This document shows, piece by piece, positions 11,546 to 21,559 of a stretch of DNA of 64,000 nucleotides. Position numbers and translations under genes: made by a program. The stretch comes from Akanthomyces muscarius (taxonomy: Eukaryota; Ascomycota; Sordariomycetes; Hypocreales; Cordycipitaceae): positions 682,001 through 746,000 of the forward strand of contig NW_026611614.1 in assembly GCF_028009165.1 (NCBI RefSeq), written 5' to 3'. Positions within the stretch are counted from its first letter, which is position 1. Every line of letters begins with the position of its first letter. Below the pieces are notes generated by a model. The model was not told where the DNA came from, did no database searches, and saw only the letters and a list, made by a program, of their open reading frames with translations.

Positions 11546-12454
11546 ACTCAAACATATATTCCTGCATTTACACCTACTTCTTGCAGTTCACCCTGGACTT
11601 CTCCTCCATAGAAACAACCTCAGCGATCGCGTTAAGGCCCTCTGCCTCTCCCCACCCTTCTGCATTTGTCTATGCTTCTATTATCTCCGGCCTTCCCGTC
11701 TAGATTCTGCGGTTGTACTGGCTTGGCTGCTCGCCGTTACCTTAATCTAGCTGCTCGTTAGTCGATTTGCTAGAGCAGTTATTTGCCGGCGTCAAATCAG
11801 CATGGCTACCGGCCTAGCGCCGCGCTGGTGCCGTGGCGAGCTACTCTTTATTGCGTCATTCTCGGCGGCGGAGAGGCAAAGGGCTCGCTAAACGGTGTTG
11901 AGCTATTATAGATGACTGCACTAGCCGATCGGCGGATGGCGTTGCTGACCGCCATCTGGCAGCGACGTCTTGACTGATTTCGCGGTGACTACATAGCTCC
12001 TCTACTGTATCATCAACATGTCCAGCCTGATAGCATTTGCACGCTGGCGAATGCGCGCGTGGCACGGTGGTACGGTTACCGGCACCATCTCCTCGCCGCG
12101 ACCGACTTCGCTGTCAATTGGTCTCATGCTTTCCGAGAGATGCAACTCTACTGGGAAACGCGCCGAAAAGGTAATGTTCATGACATTTAACACTATAAAG
12201 CCAAGAGATTGCTTTGGTCTATTTTGCTTGGTGGTGAGCGGCGTACAAGTTGTCTCGGCCGCTCCACATCTATAAGAATAGATCTGCTGTGGCCGTTAAG
12301 ATCTTCCGTATCTTATTAGCACAATGCTTACGACTTGTTTAAGTATTTTTGAAGAGAATTTATTAATTCTAGAACACATATACATTTGAATTCTTTAAAA
12401 AGGTGAAACAAACTGATTTCATGTCTTCCTGGGCAAAAAAGATAAATCTCCGCT
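11546..12454. other. No recognisable gene
   Basis: About 900 bases between the broken Copia RT and the JmjC-like gene. Only short open frames are present. The junction at 11545 suggests a deletion or a later insertion, but no ends of an inserted element are visible. The last 100 bases hold the presumed 3' untranslated region of the minus-strand gene that follows. Confidence 0.4.
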
Positions 12455-14131
12455 CTAGTCCGGCAGAAGGCACTTGCGGCTGTTCGCGCCGGGATGGCAC
12501 CAGGCATTGCATTTTCCATCTAGTGCCTGAGACTCCCGACACTTGCATGTACTGCCACAAACCTTAGCGCATGTACAGCTCAGCAGTCTTCGTAACTTCT
12601 GCTCCCGTTCTGTAAACATCTCCATATTGCGATCCTGCTCGTCACGACTTAAAGTCCGAATGACTTCTCGAAAGATGTCTTTCAGGTGACCCCATCCGCT
12701 AAGTAATTGACGCGGAACTGACTCGTTCGAGGTATTCGGGTGCTCAACTCTCCATATGAGCGTCTCAATCCATGGAAGAATATGCCGGCGATCGATAAAC
12801 ATACCTCCATGCATCCAAGAATCAGCTATCGTGAGCACCGCGTGGGGAATGGCGGTAGGCATGATTAGACAGTCTCCAGGCTCTAGAATGATGACATTGA
12901 CATCCGGCGCCCAGTCACTACCTTGCTCTTGAAAGTCGTTGATAGGAGCGGTTCGAGAGGCAAAAATCCAAGCCTTTAAACCCGACATAGTTCTCACCCA
13001 TGTCCCACCAGGCGTGTCAACATGGAAACCGGTAAAGGCGCCTTCTTGTGCGAACAGTGAGAACGATATAGATGAAATCATATCTATTTCCCTACCATGA
13101 ATCACAGCCGCGCTGCTTTTCTTTCCGGGGCCTGCGCCAGTCTTCTCTTCATTCATTCGAGATGCAACCTGTAAGCGAGAGTCGATCGCTTGCATGACAG
13201 CAAATCTGTTATCATGAAGGCATTCCGGTATTGGCGGTATTTGTCCAAGGAATTCCAGATCGAGAATTGTGAACGGTAAGCCGCCGCAGATCGTGGTTTC
13301 TCTCCTTATAGCGCCAATTGCCTCATCGACGGGCATTGAGACTGGTGTCCTCTCTTTTTCTCGGGCATCTTGTATACTGACTTTGCTTCCGGGCAGACGG
13401 AAGCGATCGCATAGGGTCTGCATAGGGTCATCCGGTGTATTTTGTGACCCCTTTATCAAAATAGGCTGCGTCATAGCTTGATCCCGGGCGAGCAACTCTT
13501 TCGCCTCACATTCTGTCACTGAGTAGACATCTATCAAATCGCTGGGCTGAGCTGAGCTTCCAAGCTTAGCAAATGATATGTTGTCCGAAGGAAACATCTC
13601 CTTAAGCAAGCGTATGTTGGTATGCCAGTAGGCGTCCTCCTCGTTGACGACCATCTCCCGACATTTTTTCAGCACGGACTTGATCTTCTCAGCGTACTTT
13701 GCTTGTGGATCAAATACGCTTAGGGTATGATCGGGCATGAGAGGCACATCTTCCCACTCTGGCGACTCGCATGTGTGTTCTGGCCGCTTGTCTCGTGCCA
13801 GGCGTCCTTGGTTGTGGATGAAGACGCGGCTGCACGCACGACATCGCTGATGCTTAATATTGTGATGCATGCTGAGTTTTCTCCTTATACAAGAAGCCCC
13901 ACATCCGATGAGACATTGGATTCGTTCTTTGTGTTGGCGCTGTCGTTGCTTTCGTGCTTTGGTCGGGATAATGAGATCTTCGCCGACATGGTCAGGATGT
14001 TTGTTTTGATGCGAAGTCCATTTCTGCCCAATCAAGATTTGGCCGCAGCATCGCTTATGTGGGAGCTTTCTGTGGTTTTTGAAACTTGGAGACTCGTAGG
14101 TTGTACCGCAGACACATGTGACAGAAGCCAT
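12455..14131 (-). CDS. JmjC-like Fe(II)/2-oxoglutarate dioxygenase with Cys-rich ends
   Basis: A single uninterrupted frame of 558 codons from ATG at 14131 (MASVTCVCG). The open frame runs 51 codons further upstream, but that part is only the edge of a minisatellite, so I reject the longer start. The N-terminal 120 residues are rich in paired Cys/His (CVCGTTY, RCCGQI, CLIGCGASC, RCRACSRVF), suggesting zinc-binding fingers. A JmjC-type core follows: GFHVDTPGG supplies the H-x-D pair (His370, Asp372) and IPHAV the distal His430, with DCLIMP before it. The C-terminus is again Cys-rich (CTCAKVCGSTCKC). JmjC proteins use iron and 2-oxoglutarate to hydroxylate or demethylate protein or nucleic acid; the substrate here is unknown. 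Only the fold and iron ligands are supported. Confidence 0.7.
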   Translation of the reverse strand: MASVTCVCGTTYESPSFKNHRKLPHKRCCGQILIGQKWTSHQNKHPDHVGEDLIIPTKARKQRQRQHKERIQCLIGCGASCIRRKLSMHHNIKHQRCRACSRVFIHNQGRLARDKRPEHTCESPEWEDVPLMPDHTLSVFDPQAKYAEKIKSVLKKCREMVVNEEDAYWHTNIRLLKEMFPSDNISFAKLGSSAQPSDLIDVYSVTECEAKELLARDQAMTQPILIKGSQNTPDDPMQTLCDRFRLPGSKVSIQDAREKERTPVSMPVDEAIGAIRRETTICGGLPFTILDLEFLGQIPPIPECLHDNRFAVMQAIDSRLQVASRMNEEKTGAGPGKKSSAAVIHGREIDMISSISFSLFAQEGAFTGFHVDTPGGTWVRTMSGLKAWIFASRTAPINDFQEQGSDWAPDVNVIILEPGDCLIMPTAIPHAVLTIADSWMHGGMFIDRRHILPWIETLIWRVEHPNTSNESVPRQLLSGWGHLKDIFREVIRTLSRDEQDRNMEMFTEREQKLRRLLSCTCAKVCGSTCKCRESQALDGKCNAWCHPGANSRKCLLPD

Positions 14132-14156
14132 TGAACAGGTACGCGAGCAAGAAATG

Positions 14157-14660
14157 GATGAGAAGGCACGCAGACCCCAAAAAGGCACGCGAACGCTGAA
14201 GAGGTACGTGAGGCACGTGGAGAGGCACGTGGACGCGCGTGGACGCTGAAAAGGCACGCAGACACTAAAAAAGCACGCGGACACTAAAAAGGCATGCGGA
14301 CACTAAAAAAGCACGTGGACACTAAAAAAGCACGCGGACACTTAAAAAGCACGCAGACACTTAAAAAGCACGCAGACACTTAAAAAGCACGCAGACACTT
14401 AAAAAGCACGCAGACACTTAAAAAGCACGCAGACACTTAAAAAGCACGCAGACACTTAAAAAGCACGCAGACACTTAAAAAGCACGCAGACACTTAAAAA
14501 GCACGCAGACACTTAAAAAGCACGCAGACACTTAAAAAGCACGCAGACACTTAAAAAGCACGCAGACACTTAAAAAGCACGCAGACACTTAAAAAGCACG
14601 CAGACACTTAAAAAGCACACAGGACACTAAAAAGGCACACGGACGCTGAAAAGGCACGCG
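14157..14660 (+). repeat. 19-bp minisatellite upstream of the JmjC-like gene
   Basis: The unit TTAAAAAGCACGCAGACAC is repeated exactly 14 times from 14342 to 14607, flanked on both sides by degenerate units (AAGGCACGCGGACACTA types) reaching to about 14157 and 14660. Nineteen is not a multiple of three, so it is not a protein repeat. It occupies the likely promoter or 5' leader of the minus-strand gene starting at 14131. Confidence 0.95.
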
Positions 14661-15197
14661 GAGTGTACAAAGAAGCTTGTCTTCAGGCAGGGAGAAAAAG
14701 CCGCCGCAACCAGCCACCGTTGTTTGGAAGTTGCGATTTGCTTCAAAGACAGAGGTACCCTACACCACCAAGACCAACAAGCGCAGTCCGCGTTCCACCC
14801 TTCATCAACATCACCTCAGAAACTCTAATTTTGGATCCAAACCCACGGAATCTATCGAAATCGAACGTCTAACATGATTCGAGTAGATCAACGTATTCTG
14901 GATCGCTCTGGCGATGCCACACCCGTTCCCCAAACGGCAACGAGGTGACGCCCGGCATAGAACTGCCACATACATACAATGCGGCCCGACAGCATTTGCT
15001 ACACAATGCCTCTTCACCTACTCTTGAACCGGTGTCAGGAAGGACGGACAATCACTACGAACTTCCTGTCATGACCAAGACGACGGCAAACAAAAAGCTA
15101 GCTTCTCTCCCCTTCAGCGGCGACGAATTTGACCTCGCCGTCGGAGCCAGACTAGTACATGACCTCGATACAGGCATCAAAGTGGCGATCCGAGTGG

Positions 15198-15395
15198 CTA
15201 TACCGGCTTGAAGAAGGGCTTCTTCAGCCGTCCTACACCGAGCAAGCGGAGTCCCCTCCGCTAGCACCCTCTTACAATAGATCTGGCTGAGAGCCGCCGC
15301 CCGATACGCAAGACTAGATAACAGCCATCCTCTCGTCTCCCGGTTATACCACAACGCTCTCACTACTCGATTCATCGGCGCCAGCAGCGCGCTAC
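15198..15395 (+). mobile_element. LINE (Tad1-like) pol fragment
   Basis: In one plus-strand frame with stops the sequence reads SSAVLHRASGVPSASTLLQ, then a stop, then LRAAARYARLDNSHPLVSR. This matches the linker between reverse transcriptase and RNase H in fungal Tad1-type LINEs ('..AL.REAG.PP.E..L....R.A.RL..LD..HPL'). It ends abruptly at repeat B at 15396. Confidence 0.5.
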
Positions 15396-15621
15396 CAGTA
15401 GATACGCGGGAGTGTAGTTAAATTCGAACAGGGTCTGTGTAGCAAGTTATAAGCCAAATCTGGTGATTCCCTTGCTTGTTGCTCTACTTCGTCTTGAGCG
15501 GGGAGTCTCCTTCACTACCCTACGCCCCAATCACTGTAGCGGGGTATCGCTTTAACCGGCTTCCTTCGTATTTCGCATATTTTGGCGCTAAATCATCGTG
15601 CAGCTTGTGGCTAATCTAACA
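15396..15621 (+). repeat. LTR-like repeat B, copy 1
   Basis: Matches copies at 36566-36790 (inverted) and 38297-38517. Shared blocks include GATACGCGGGAGTGTAG, CAGGGTCTGTGTAGCAA, AGCCAAATCTG, CACTACCCTACGCCCCAA and a terminal AATCTAACA. Better copies start TGTTGG and end CTAACA, as LTRs do; here the start is degenerate (CAGTAG). No flanking target duplication was visible. Confidence 0.7.
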
Positions 15622-16262
15622 AGGCCGCCCTCCACTTAAGTATGCAACAAGACGCTCTTCGAGCCATCGATGCGAAGACATCTCTCGGCATAACGGAAAC
15701 GCATTTGTCTCATTCAAATGAGATAGCCATTTCAAGTACAGTATGATACTCCTTATCATTTCACCAGTTGTATCGTGAGGTTTCGGTCTGCGGTCTATTT
15801 TTCAGTGCGTTAATCAAAAGCAGCAGGATGGCCAAGTTACACTCTAGTCCCACAACTACGGAAACGTTAGCCCGGCTGAGCTGTAGTATGGATTCGAAAA
15901 TGGAAAATCCTGAACTGGGGGCTCTCTTTTACTCTGATCTCACCCCTGTCCTGGATGATTTGATGCTCGCGCGACGAAAGAGTATACATGTCTCGAGAGA
16001 GGTCTAATTCGCCGTCACACACTCGCGGCGGTTGTAATACTAGCCCTTTGTGTGGAGGAGGTACAATCTAAACCGTCCGCGATTTTGGTAAAGATAACTG
16101 GCTTTTAAGGTAATATCGTCGGACAGTGATTCTATTGTGCTAAAGCGGACATACTCAACAGGCTACTATGAGTATTCCGCTGATGTACACTATAGTTTTG
16201 GTTTTGTGATACGGCTTCTTCTTACCGGCGAGGAATATCTTGATCTCAGATCCGCAGCTGGA
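15622..16262. other. No recognisable gene
   Basis: About 640 bases, only short open frames, no recognised domain or element end. Confidence 0.4.
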
Positions 16263-16905
16263 ATGGAAGATCGCGCGACACAGTCTACAGTTTTCCAAGC
16301 GCAAGCAAGCTGGAGTGCTTTGCTGAGCCTACCACCTGAGCTCCGCGAAAGTGTCTACAGACATGTGCTGGGCGATCGCTCCTGGCACATTACAGAGCCC
16401 AAGTCAGGGAGGCCGCAGACGTTCTAGGCGATCTAAGTGGGTTCTACTTTCCATTCGGCAACGCCGACGCACTCCTCCAATTCAGCAGGCAAATTCGCCG
16501 CGAAGCGTTGCCCCTAGCATATCGACGGATGGCCATACATACGGATGATATAGACAGCGCGACAGCTCTGCTCATGTCAATAGGTCACATTGGCCGTGAC
16601 AATGTCACAGCTTCCAGTCTGGCTGGGAGAGCTATGCCGATACACAACTCAATTGGACGGAGGCGAAACCGGAGGTTGTGGAGAGCATCTACCTGACATG
16701 GCCCAGGCTACATGTTCCCATATGTATTTGCCTGCTCGAAGAATGCCGACGACTGATCAGCCTGTCTTTGGTTTTCAACGACTCCATCACAACCTATATG
16801 CCTTTATCGGTGTTTCAATCTGACCCTGGTATCAAGCAAGTCTGTCCGCTCCGGAACATTCGGTCACTGACGATCGTGAATCCTGTCGGCGAGGAATTGG
16901 AGGAT
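16263..16905 (+). pseudogene. F-box-like fungal protein, frame-broken
   Basis: Starts MEDRATQSTVFQAQASWSALL and continues SLPPELRESVYRHVLGD, the 'LPpElR..IY..vL' pattern of fungal F-box-like and 2EXR-type proteins. Near 16383 the frame must shift to read DALLQFSRQIRREALPLAYR, the conserved 'L..sRQIR.EalplyYr' block. Near 16600 it shifts again to QLNWTEAKPEVVESIYL, then ICICLLEECRRLISLSLVF and LRNIRSLTIV. All three pieces are in the order expected for the family. Two shifts without good intron signals suggest a pseudogene or assembly indels. Homology fades near 16905, where a convergent LINE fragment begins. Confidence 0.55.
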
Positions 16906-17335
16906 TATACTGCTGCAGTAGAGAAGGTGGGTTGGAGATTTCCACCTGTCACCTGCACGGGCAGTTGAAGTCGGTGTCTTTGTGATGGACGCGCTCGTGG
17001 TACTCGGCGTAGTCTCCGTGATGTGTCCTTGGAGCTAGAAGATACCCAAGCTGCCGTCGTGGAAGTGTGAGCTCAGGAAACTCCTTACTTTAGCTTTCAG
17101 TTTGAGCCCGTGATAGCGTTCATGGTCACTGTAACCCATCATCGCTAGAAAGCAATGGCGGGTAAGCTACGTATCTGGCGCTTGCAGTAGGAAGCTGAAG
17201 GGAATTCGTACCTGATTGGCATACTTGTACCTTCCTTGACGGGTTGATCGGCCAGCTCGCTTTCTTTAATCCTAGTGTATCTGGGTAATATCGTCGCGGC
17301 TCATGCCTGGGTGAGCATCATTTGTCTTTTGAAAC
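16900..17335 (-). mobile_element. LINE (Tad1-like) RNase H tail fragment
   Basis: On the minus strand the reading includes HHGDYAEYHERVHHKDTDF and then, after a one-base shift, RWKSPTHLLYCSSI. Fungal LINE polyproteins end with the same pattern ('HGDFAEYHERF.H..A...C.CGR.KSPTHFFFCR'). Upstream, LAMMGYSDHERYHGLKLKAK is also open. It is inverted relative to the piece at 15.2 kb, so the two are probably independent insertions. Confidence 0.45.
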
Positions 17336-17979
17336 ATGCAAACGCCGACTACGGTGATAGTGGTGCCATCGTGCCTATGCAGTCAATCACAGAGGTTTTG
17401 TCATTACAAACTGTGGCCGTTACCAATGAACGCTGATGCGCAAGAGTAGCGCGGGGGCTTTCCACAGCATCCTTGATCTCTGCGTCTAACACGTCGACCT
17501 TGCTACTATGTCTACGACCTTGCGCGATGAGCTGCTGCCGCCGATAAACGGTATATCCGAAGCCCGCTGTTGTGACGTTAATGCTTATGTACTATGTAGC
17601 ATGCAGTGTCTGTAACCCCGAGACAGACACTGTGCAGTCGGCCTGGCAAAAAGCCTGCCTCTACCGCTCGCGGGCGTCTCGAATTTATACGAGGCAGCTC
17701 GTACTTCAAGCAAGGGTTAGCTAAGTGAAACATAGAGAAGGTCTGATTATAGTTCCGTGCGCGAACTGAAGTTACCACCGAAAAGTGAAACGTTGAGCAG
17801 CTTCCGAATATTGTGCAGTGTGTGCACTACCGTATACTATCACACTGCAGCTGAGACTTGATGGCTACTTCCGAAGAACCACTTTGATTCATTATTTTCT
17901 GCACCTTCATCATACAGTATCCTGATTTCGCTAATGAGCAAGTCCTTCGACTAACCGTCCGTCGTCGTCGTTTCGAGCT
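17336..17979. other. No recognisable gene
   Basis: About 640 bases without a supportable gene; contains the downstream flank of the LC8 gene that follows on the minus strand. Confidence 0.4.
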
Positions 17980-18503
17980 TTACAGAGTCAGGGTCTTGAA
18001 CAGCAGAACGGCGCAGGGGCCGACGTAGAAGTAGGTGAATTGCTTCGTCTCTAAGGCGCTGAGCAGTTTATAGATCGAAGCCGCGTGTAGTCTGGTCGGA
18101 ACTGGAGCGTACCGTGAGTGACGAAGCTACCAAAGTTGCAGCCGACAATGCAGTGCCAGGTAGGCCCCTTGCGCTCGTCAGACTGTGAGGCCAGATATGT
18201 TAGAGCATCTGTCTTCCGATTTGAAAACGCGTCCTCACTGTATTCGCATGGAGCTGTTCGCATTGCAGCAGTACCGACCGTACGCTTGATGTGCTCTGCG
18301 ATGTCCTGGCTAGCGGTTAGCGAAATATGACTCTGATACGGATGCAGGGTGCTGTCCTGCACGAGGCATACCTTTTTCCATGGGAAACTTGGCCATAGCT
18401 TCTAGAGCTATCGTAGATATTAGCACTTCTTATTACATGTAGCTGCCATGGTAAGCTCGCCCAACACACCGACTTCGATGCACTGTTGCTGCATCTCGGC
18501 CGA
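17980..18503 (-). CDS. Dynein light chain LC8-type protein, at least five exons
   Basis: Joining minus-strand exons 18503-18470, 18407-18372, 18305-18279, 18182-18113 and 18050-17980 gives an LC8 protein: SAEMQQQCIEV, LEAMAKFPMEK, DIAEHIKRT, DERKGPTWHCIVG, NFGSFVTH, ETKQFTYFYVG, AVLLFKTLTL-stop. Introns are 62-96 nt with GT-AG borders, and one has a CTCTAAC-like branch site. LC8 is a small homodimeric hub that binds dynein intermediate chain and many other partners. The first exon with the start codon lies upstream of the TTATAAG acceptor and I could not place it. Exon 18407-18372 has five A where four would keep frame (ATGGAAAAAG then GT), so one base is surplus. Either a sequence error or a recent break; everything else is intact. 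Confidence 0.75.
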
Positions 18504-20639
18504 CTTATAATGGCATTCAGTTAGCCGCGCGCTGTTCCCCTCAGCGCGCTCGGCATTTTATGTATACTTATCATGTCACTAGTCTTCTTCTGGACTACCG
18601 CGAAGCTGTTAGTTGTCGAACCAGCATCGTTCTGCAGCGTGTGGAGGCCGCACTGGGAGTTGTGGTCCTACCTTCAAGCTTCTCCCTGGCAAGAGGAGCC
18701 TCGGAGCTCTTCTCCGACATATTTATTTCGTTGTTGTGAATGATTCTATATTTAATTTCTTCCGGAAGCCATGTTGCCTAGTTTTGCTAGTATCAGCGTC
18801 GCTTGTTTGTCTGCGTTGTCGCGAAGATGCGGTTCTTCCTTGTTCAGCCTGTACACCCGGTAGCTCAACTTGGCAAGCTCCTAGACCTGCTGCGTAGAGT
18901 CAAAATGTGGCATCCACACAGGTTGGCGCGAATCAGGTCTTGACTACTCCAAGGCAACCTCTCTGAGTTGCCCCAGGCCACTCGCCTTGCGCCCAAACAC
19001 TGTCAGTGCCACACTGCCCTGAGACATTAGATCAACTCTTTCAAAGAGCGTCCACGGCTCAGCACTTGTCATACGGGGTTGCACTAACTATTACCTTGCA
19101 CTCCCGCGTGCTGTTGTCAAGACACTGTCAAGCCACTCGTTACTTACAGCCCTTGGCCCGGATCAATCTCCCTCGCGCTGGGTCAAGGCCCCAGACTCGC
19201 TCCCAGATCACTGTCACGGCCTCGATATTGCTCGCACTCTCGTCCTCCGCGCCCGCCGTAGAAAATGATACTGTACAGCGGCCCGAACTGATAGGCTTGT
19301 GTGACCTTCTACATGTCGAGTCCTGTCCCGCGAGCAGTGGTGGCCACCAGGAGCAGAGCCTCCTTGCGGAGCCAGGGTTTGGAGACTCGCCTCTCACGGG
19401 GCCGGAAATAATGCGAGCTCACCACAGGGCTCGCTGTGGCGGTAGTTGTAGTCCATTGGCATCGCCGGCGCGTTGCATGCCGCCTGTGACAACTGCAAAT
19501 ATTTGTGGTCTACATCTCCAAAGGCATTGGAGGATAGTGGTAGGCTGACCTCGACAAGTTCTAGTCACCGCACGTAGTAGTTCTATGCAGCTTAAATCGC
19601 CCTTTCCTGAGAGGACTCATCGGTCTGCCACTCTCCGTTGTGCTAGAACTCTGCGCTCGCTTTGGCACATAGACCGCTAGGACTTTGTAGAATATCGCTC
19701 GTAAGACGGCTTTGCAGAAGAGATCAGTGCTCTAATCAGCAAACCCGTGATTCTGTTTAATAACCGGATACTCGTTGTACAGCAATAAGTGTAACACAAA
19801 ATTTCACTTGCATATCGCTCGAGTGTGATGGCTTTAATGTTTTATCTAATTAAGCTCTTTCGGATGGTCGCCGCCGATGAACATACAACCACTTTCATTT
19901 TCGTGAATCACACGCGCTCTCCACGACGCTTCTCTCAGTCTGAGGGAGTGAGAAACGGTGGACATTTCCTGTCGTAGAATCGAAGCGAAGGCTTTATAGA
20001 TCGAATATGGAACGTATGATTGCAGCCAAACGTCCAGTGACCTTGAAGAGCAAACTTAATCTGGCAATCTGCTACGCGAAAACATGCGATGTCGAAACCG
20101 CACGGGGGATCATAAAGGACTTGTTATACCCGATGAGGATGTTTTTTTGGGGAACATCATAAGAATACAAACTTGCTCGAGAAACTGGCACGGCACTGAG
20201 TGTGTCTGCCAGCAACTCGTCGGCGGAAACAATGACGGTATTAAACCCGAAGTAGTGAAGCGCTAGACCCCCCCCTTCAGTTCTATCAAGTTATGTCTGA
20301 ATACAAACATGTCCACCAGCTTGCGCTAAAGGGTGTGCTAGCTCCATCCGACAAAATTAGAGGCTCTTCCATCTCGCGATGCCGCCAGTGGTTCCAGAAT
20401 CGGTCGCTCGGCAGCCATATTTTCGATGCATCACATGTCGCAGTGGTGGGCGAGGGCGGGCATTACGGTCGACCTTAGAGTGCATCAGCGACATTTGCCA
20501 CTACAGGGGTCGCATGGCACAAAAAAACGGAGGAGAAGTGTCTTCGGGTCAAAGGAGAAGAGGTGGCTGTCTTGTCACTCGCGTGTCAGCACTCATGCAG
20601 ACGAAGCTGTCCCAAGAGGAGAGACGACAACAACACAGC
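18504..20639. other. No recognisable gene
   Basis: Over 2 kb with no supportable gene. A 180-codon plus-strand frame at 19006-19548 is Ser/Arg/His-rich, has no domain I know, and a competing open frame lies opposite, so I do not annotate it. The first exon of the LC8 gene probably lies in the first 150 bases. Confidence 0.4.
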
Positions 20640-21117
20640 CTTACAGCGTAAGGGTTCCCACTCAGGACAGAAACGTTCGCAGAAGGGAGTCCCTGGCTAG
20701 ATGAAACGGATTGGGTAGATAGGCCGAAGGTAAAGGATCTGGATGTGTCATGTGCTCGCACACCGCGGCGCCAAGAGGCAAGAAAACGCGGTTGTGAGCA
20801 CATTAGAGGACGAGCGCCGGATAGCTACCCTGCTGGCGCTGGTGGATCCGATGATGGATCGATGTGAGCAAACGACGCGGAGCACCAGCCGAAACATCAT
20901 GTGCTTGCTGCGAAGCGTTAAGCCATCATCCTCTCCTCCAAAACCGCTCGAGTTGGTGCGTCGACGGTGCACAATAAGGAAGTACCAGTTTTTGATGAAG
21001 AAATTGTTACGAGCGTGCCTACCGGCTCGACCAGGTCATCGGAGAGACCTTGACTGGAATACGATTGCGCAAGAAACTTGTTTTTCTACTCAACGGCTTG
21101 TGAATCATGACTCTTAG
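20640..21117 (+). pseudogene. Remnant of a large fungal protein of unknown function
   Basis: One frame reads EGSPWLDETDWVDRPK and, after a shift, the open stretch 20743-21117 contains LEDERRIATLLALVDPMMDR, CEQTTRSTSRNIMCLLRSVK and RKYQFLMKKLLRA. This resembles a segment in large fungal proteins with C2H2 fingers often found near RecQ-like helicase genes ('W..RT.W...GV' then 'RCE.T...TSR.ILCWLRS'). The resemblance is from memory of the family pattern only. No finger or helicase motif is present here. Confidence 0.35.
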
Positions 21118-21223
21118 TATTCTAAGAGCCTACAAGCCAGTGGTGTAAGCCCGAGCACTAATCAACTGCGACTCGATTGACCCGCATCTCGTGGGGAAAC
21201 CGATGGAATGGACTATATAATGA

Positions 21224-21370
21224 ATGATAATTTTGAAACTGAAATCAAAGATAAAGACAGAGATGTGGATGATGAAGATGTGGATGATGAAGATGTGGAG
21301 GATGAGGACGATGGGGACGTTGAGGATGCTGAGGATGATGATGGTGACGAAGACGACGATGAAAGTGAAT
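21224..21370 (+). repeat. Acidic low-complexity repeat (GATGTGGATGAT type)
   Basis: A 15-base period GATGTGGATGATGAA repeats, then decays to GATGAGGACGATGG types. In one plus frame (21208-21543) it encodes a run of Asp/Glu with Val. It may have been the acidic stretch of the relic just upstream, which would fit that family, but the frame is not continuous with it. Confidence 0.7.
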
Positions 21371-21559
21371 ACATGGGCAGCAATACAAGCAATCAAAGTG
21401 TGTACTACTGTCACGCAGCCAGGACTGCCTGCGACTGTACTAGGGCCTCCATCCCACAAAAGCTGTTTTTTACTATGCAATTATCCGTAATTTGCGGGAG
21501 CCACCCCCTTAGGGTGTCTCCAGGCGTCTCAGCGCCCACATAGCTAGCTTGGATCAATC

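Noticed and set aside
14132..14284. Upstream start of the JmjC-like frame (51 extra codons)
   Set aside because: The extra residues are translated minisatellite and adjoining degenerate units; ATG at 14131 begins the Cys-rich, conserved-looking part.
14342..14607. CRISPR-like array
   Set aside because: Units are head-to-tail with no spacers, and the region is eukaryotic; it is a minisatellite.
19006..19548. 180-codon plus-strand frame
   Set aside because: No domain, Ser/Arg/His-rich composition typical of chance frames in GC-rich DNA, and an 85-codon frame lies opposite.
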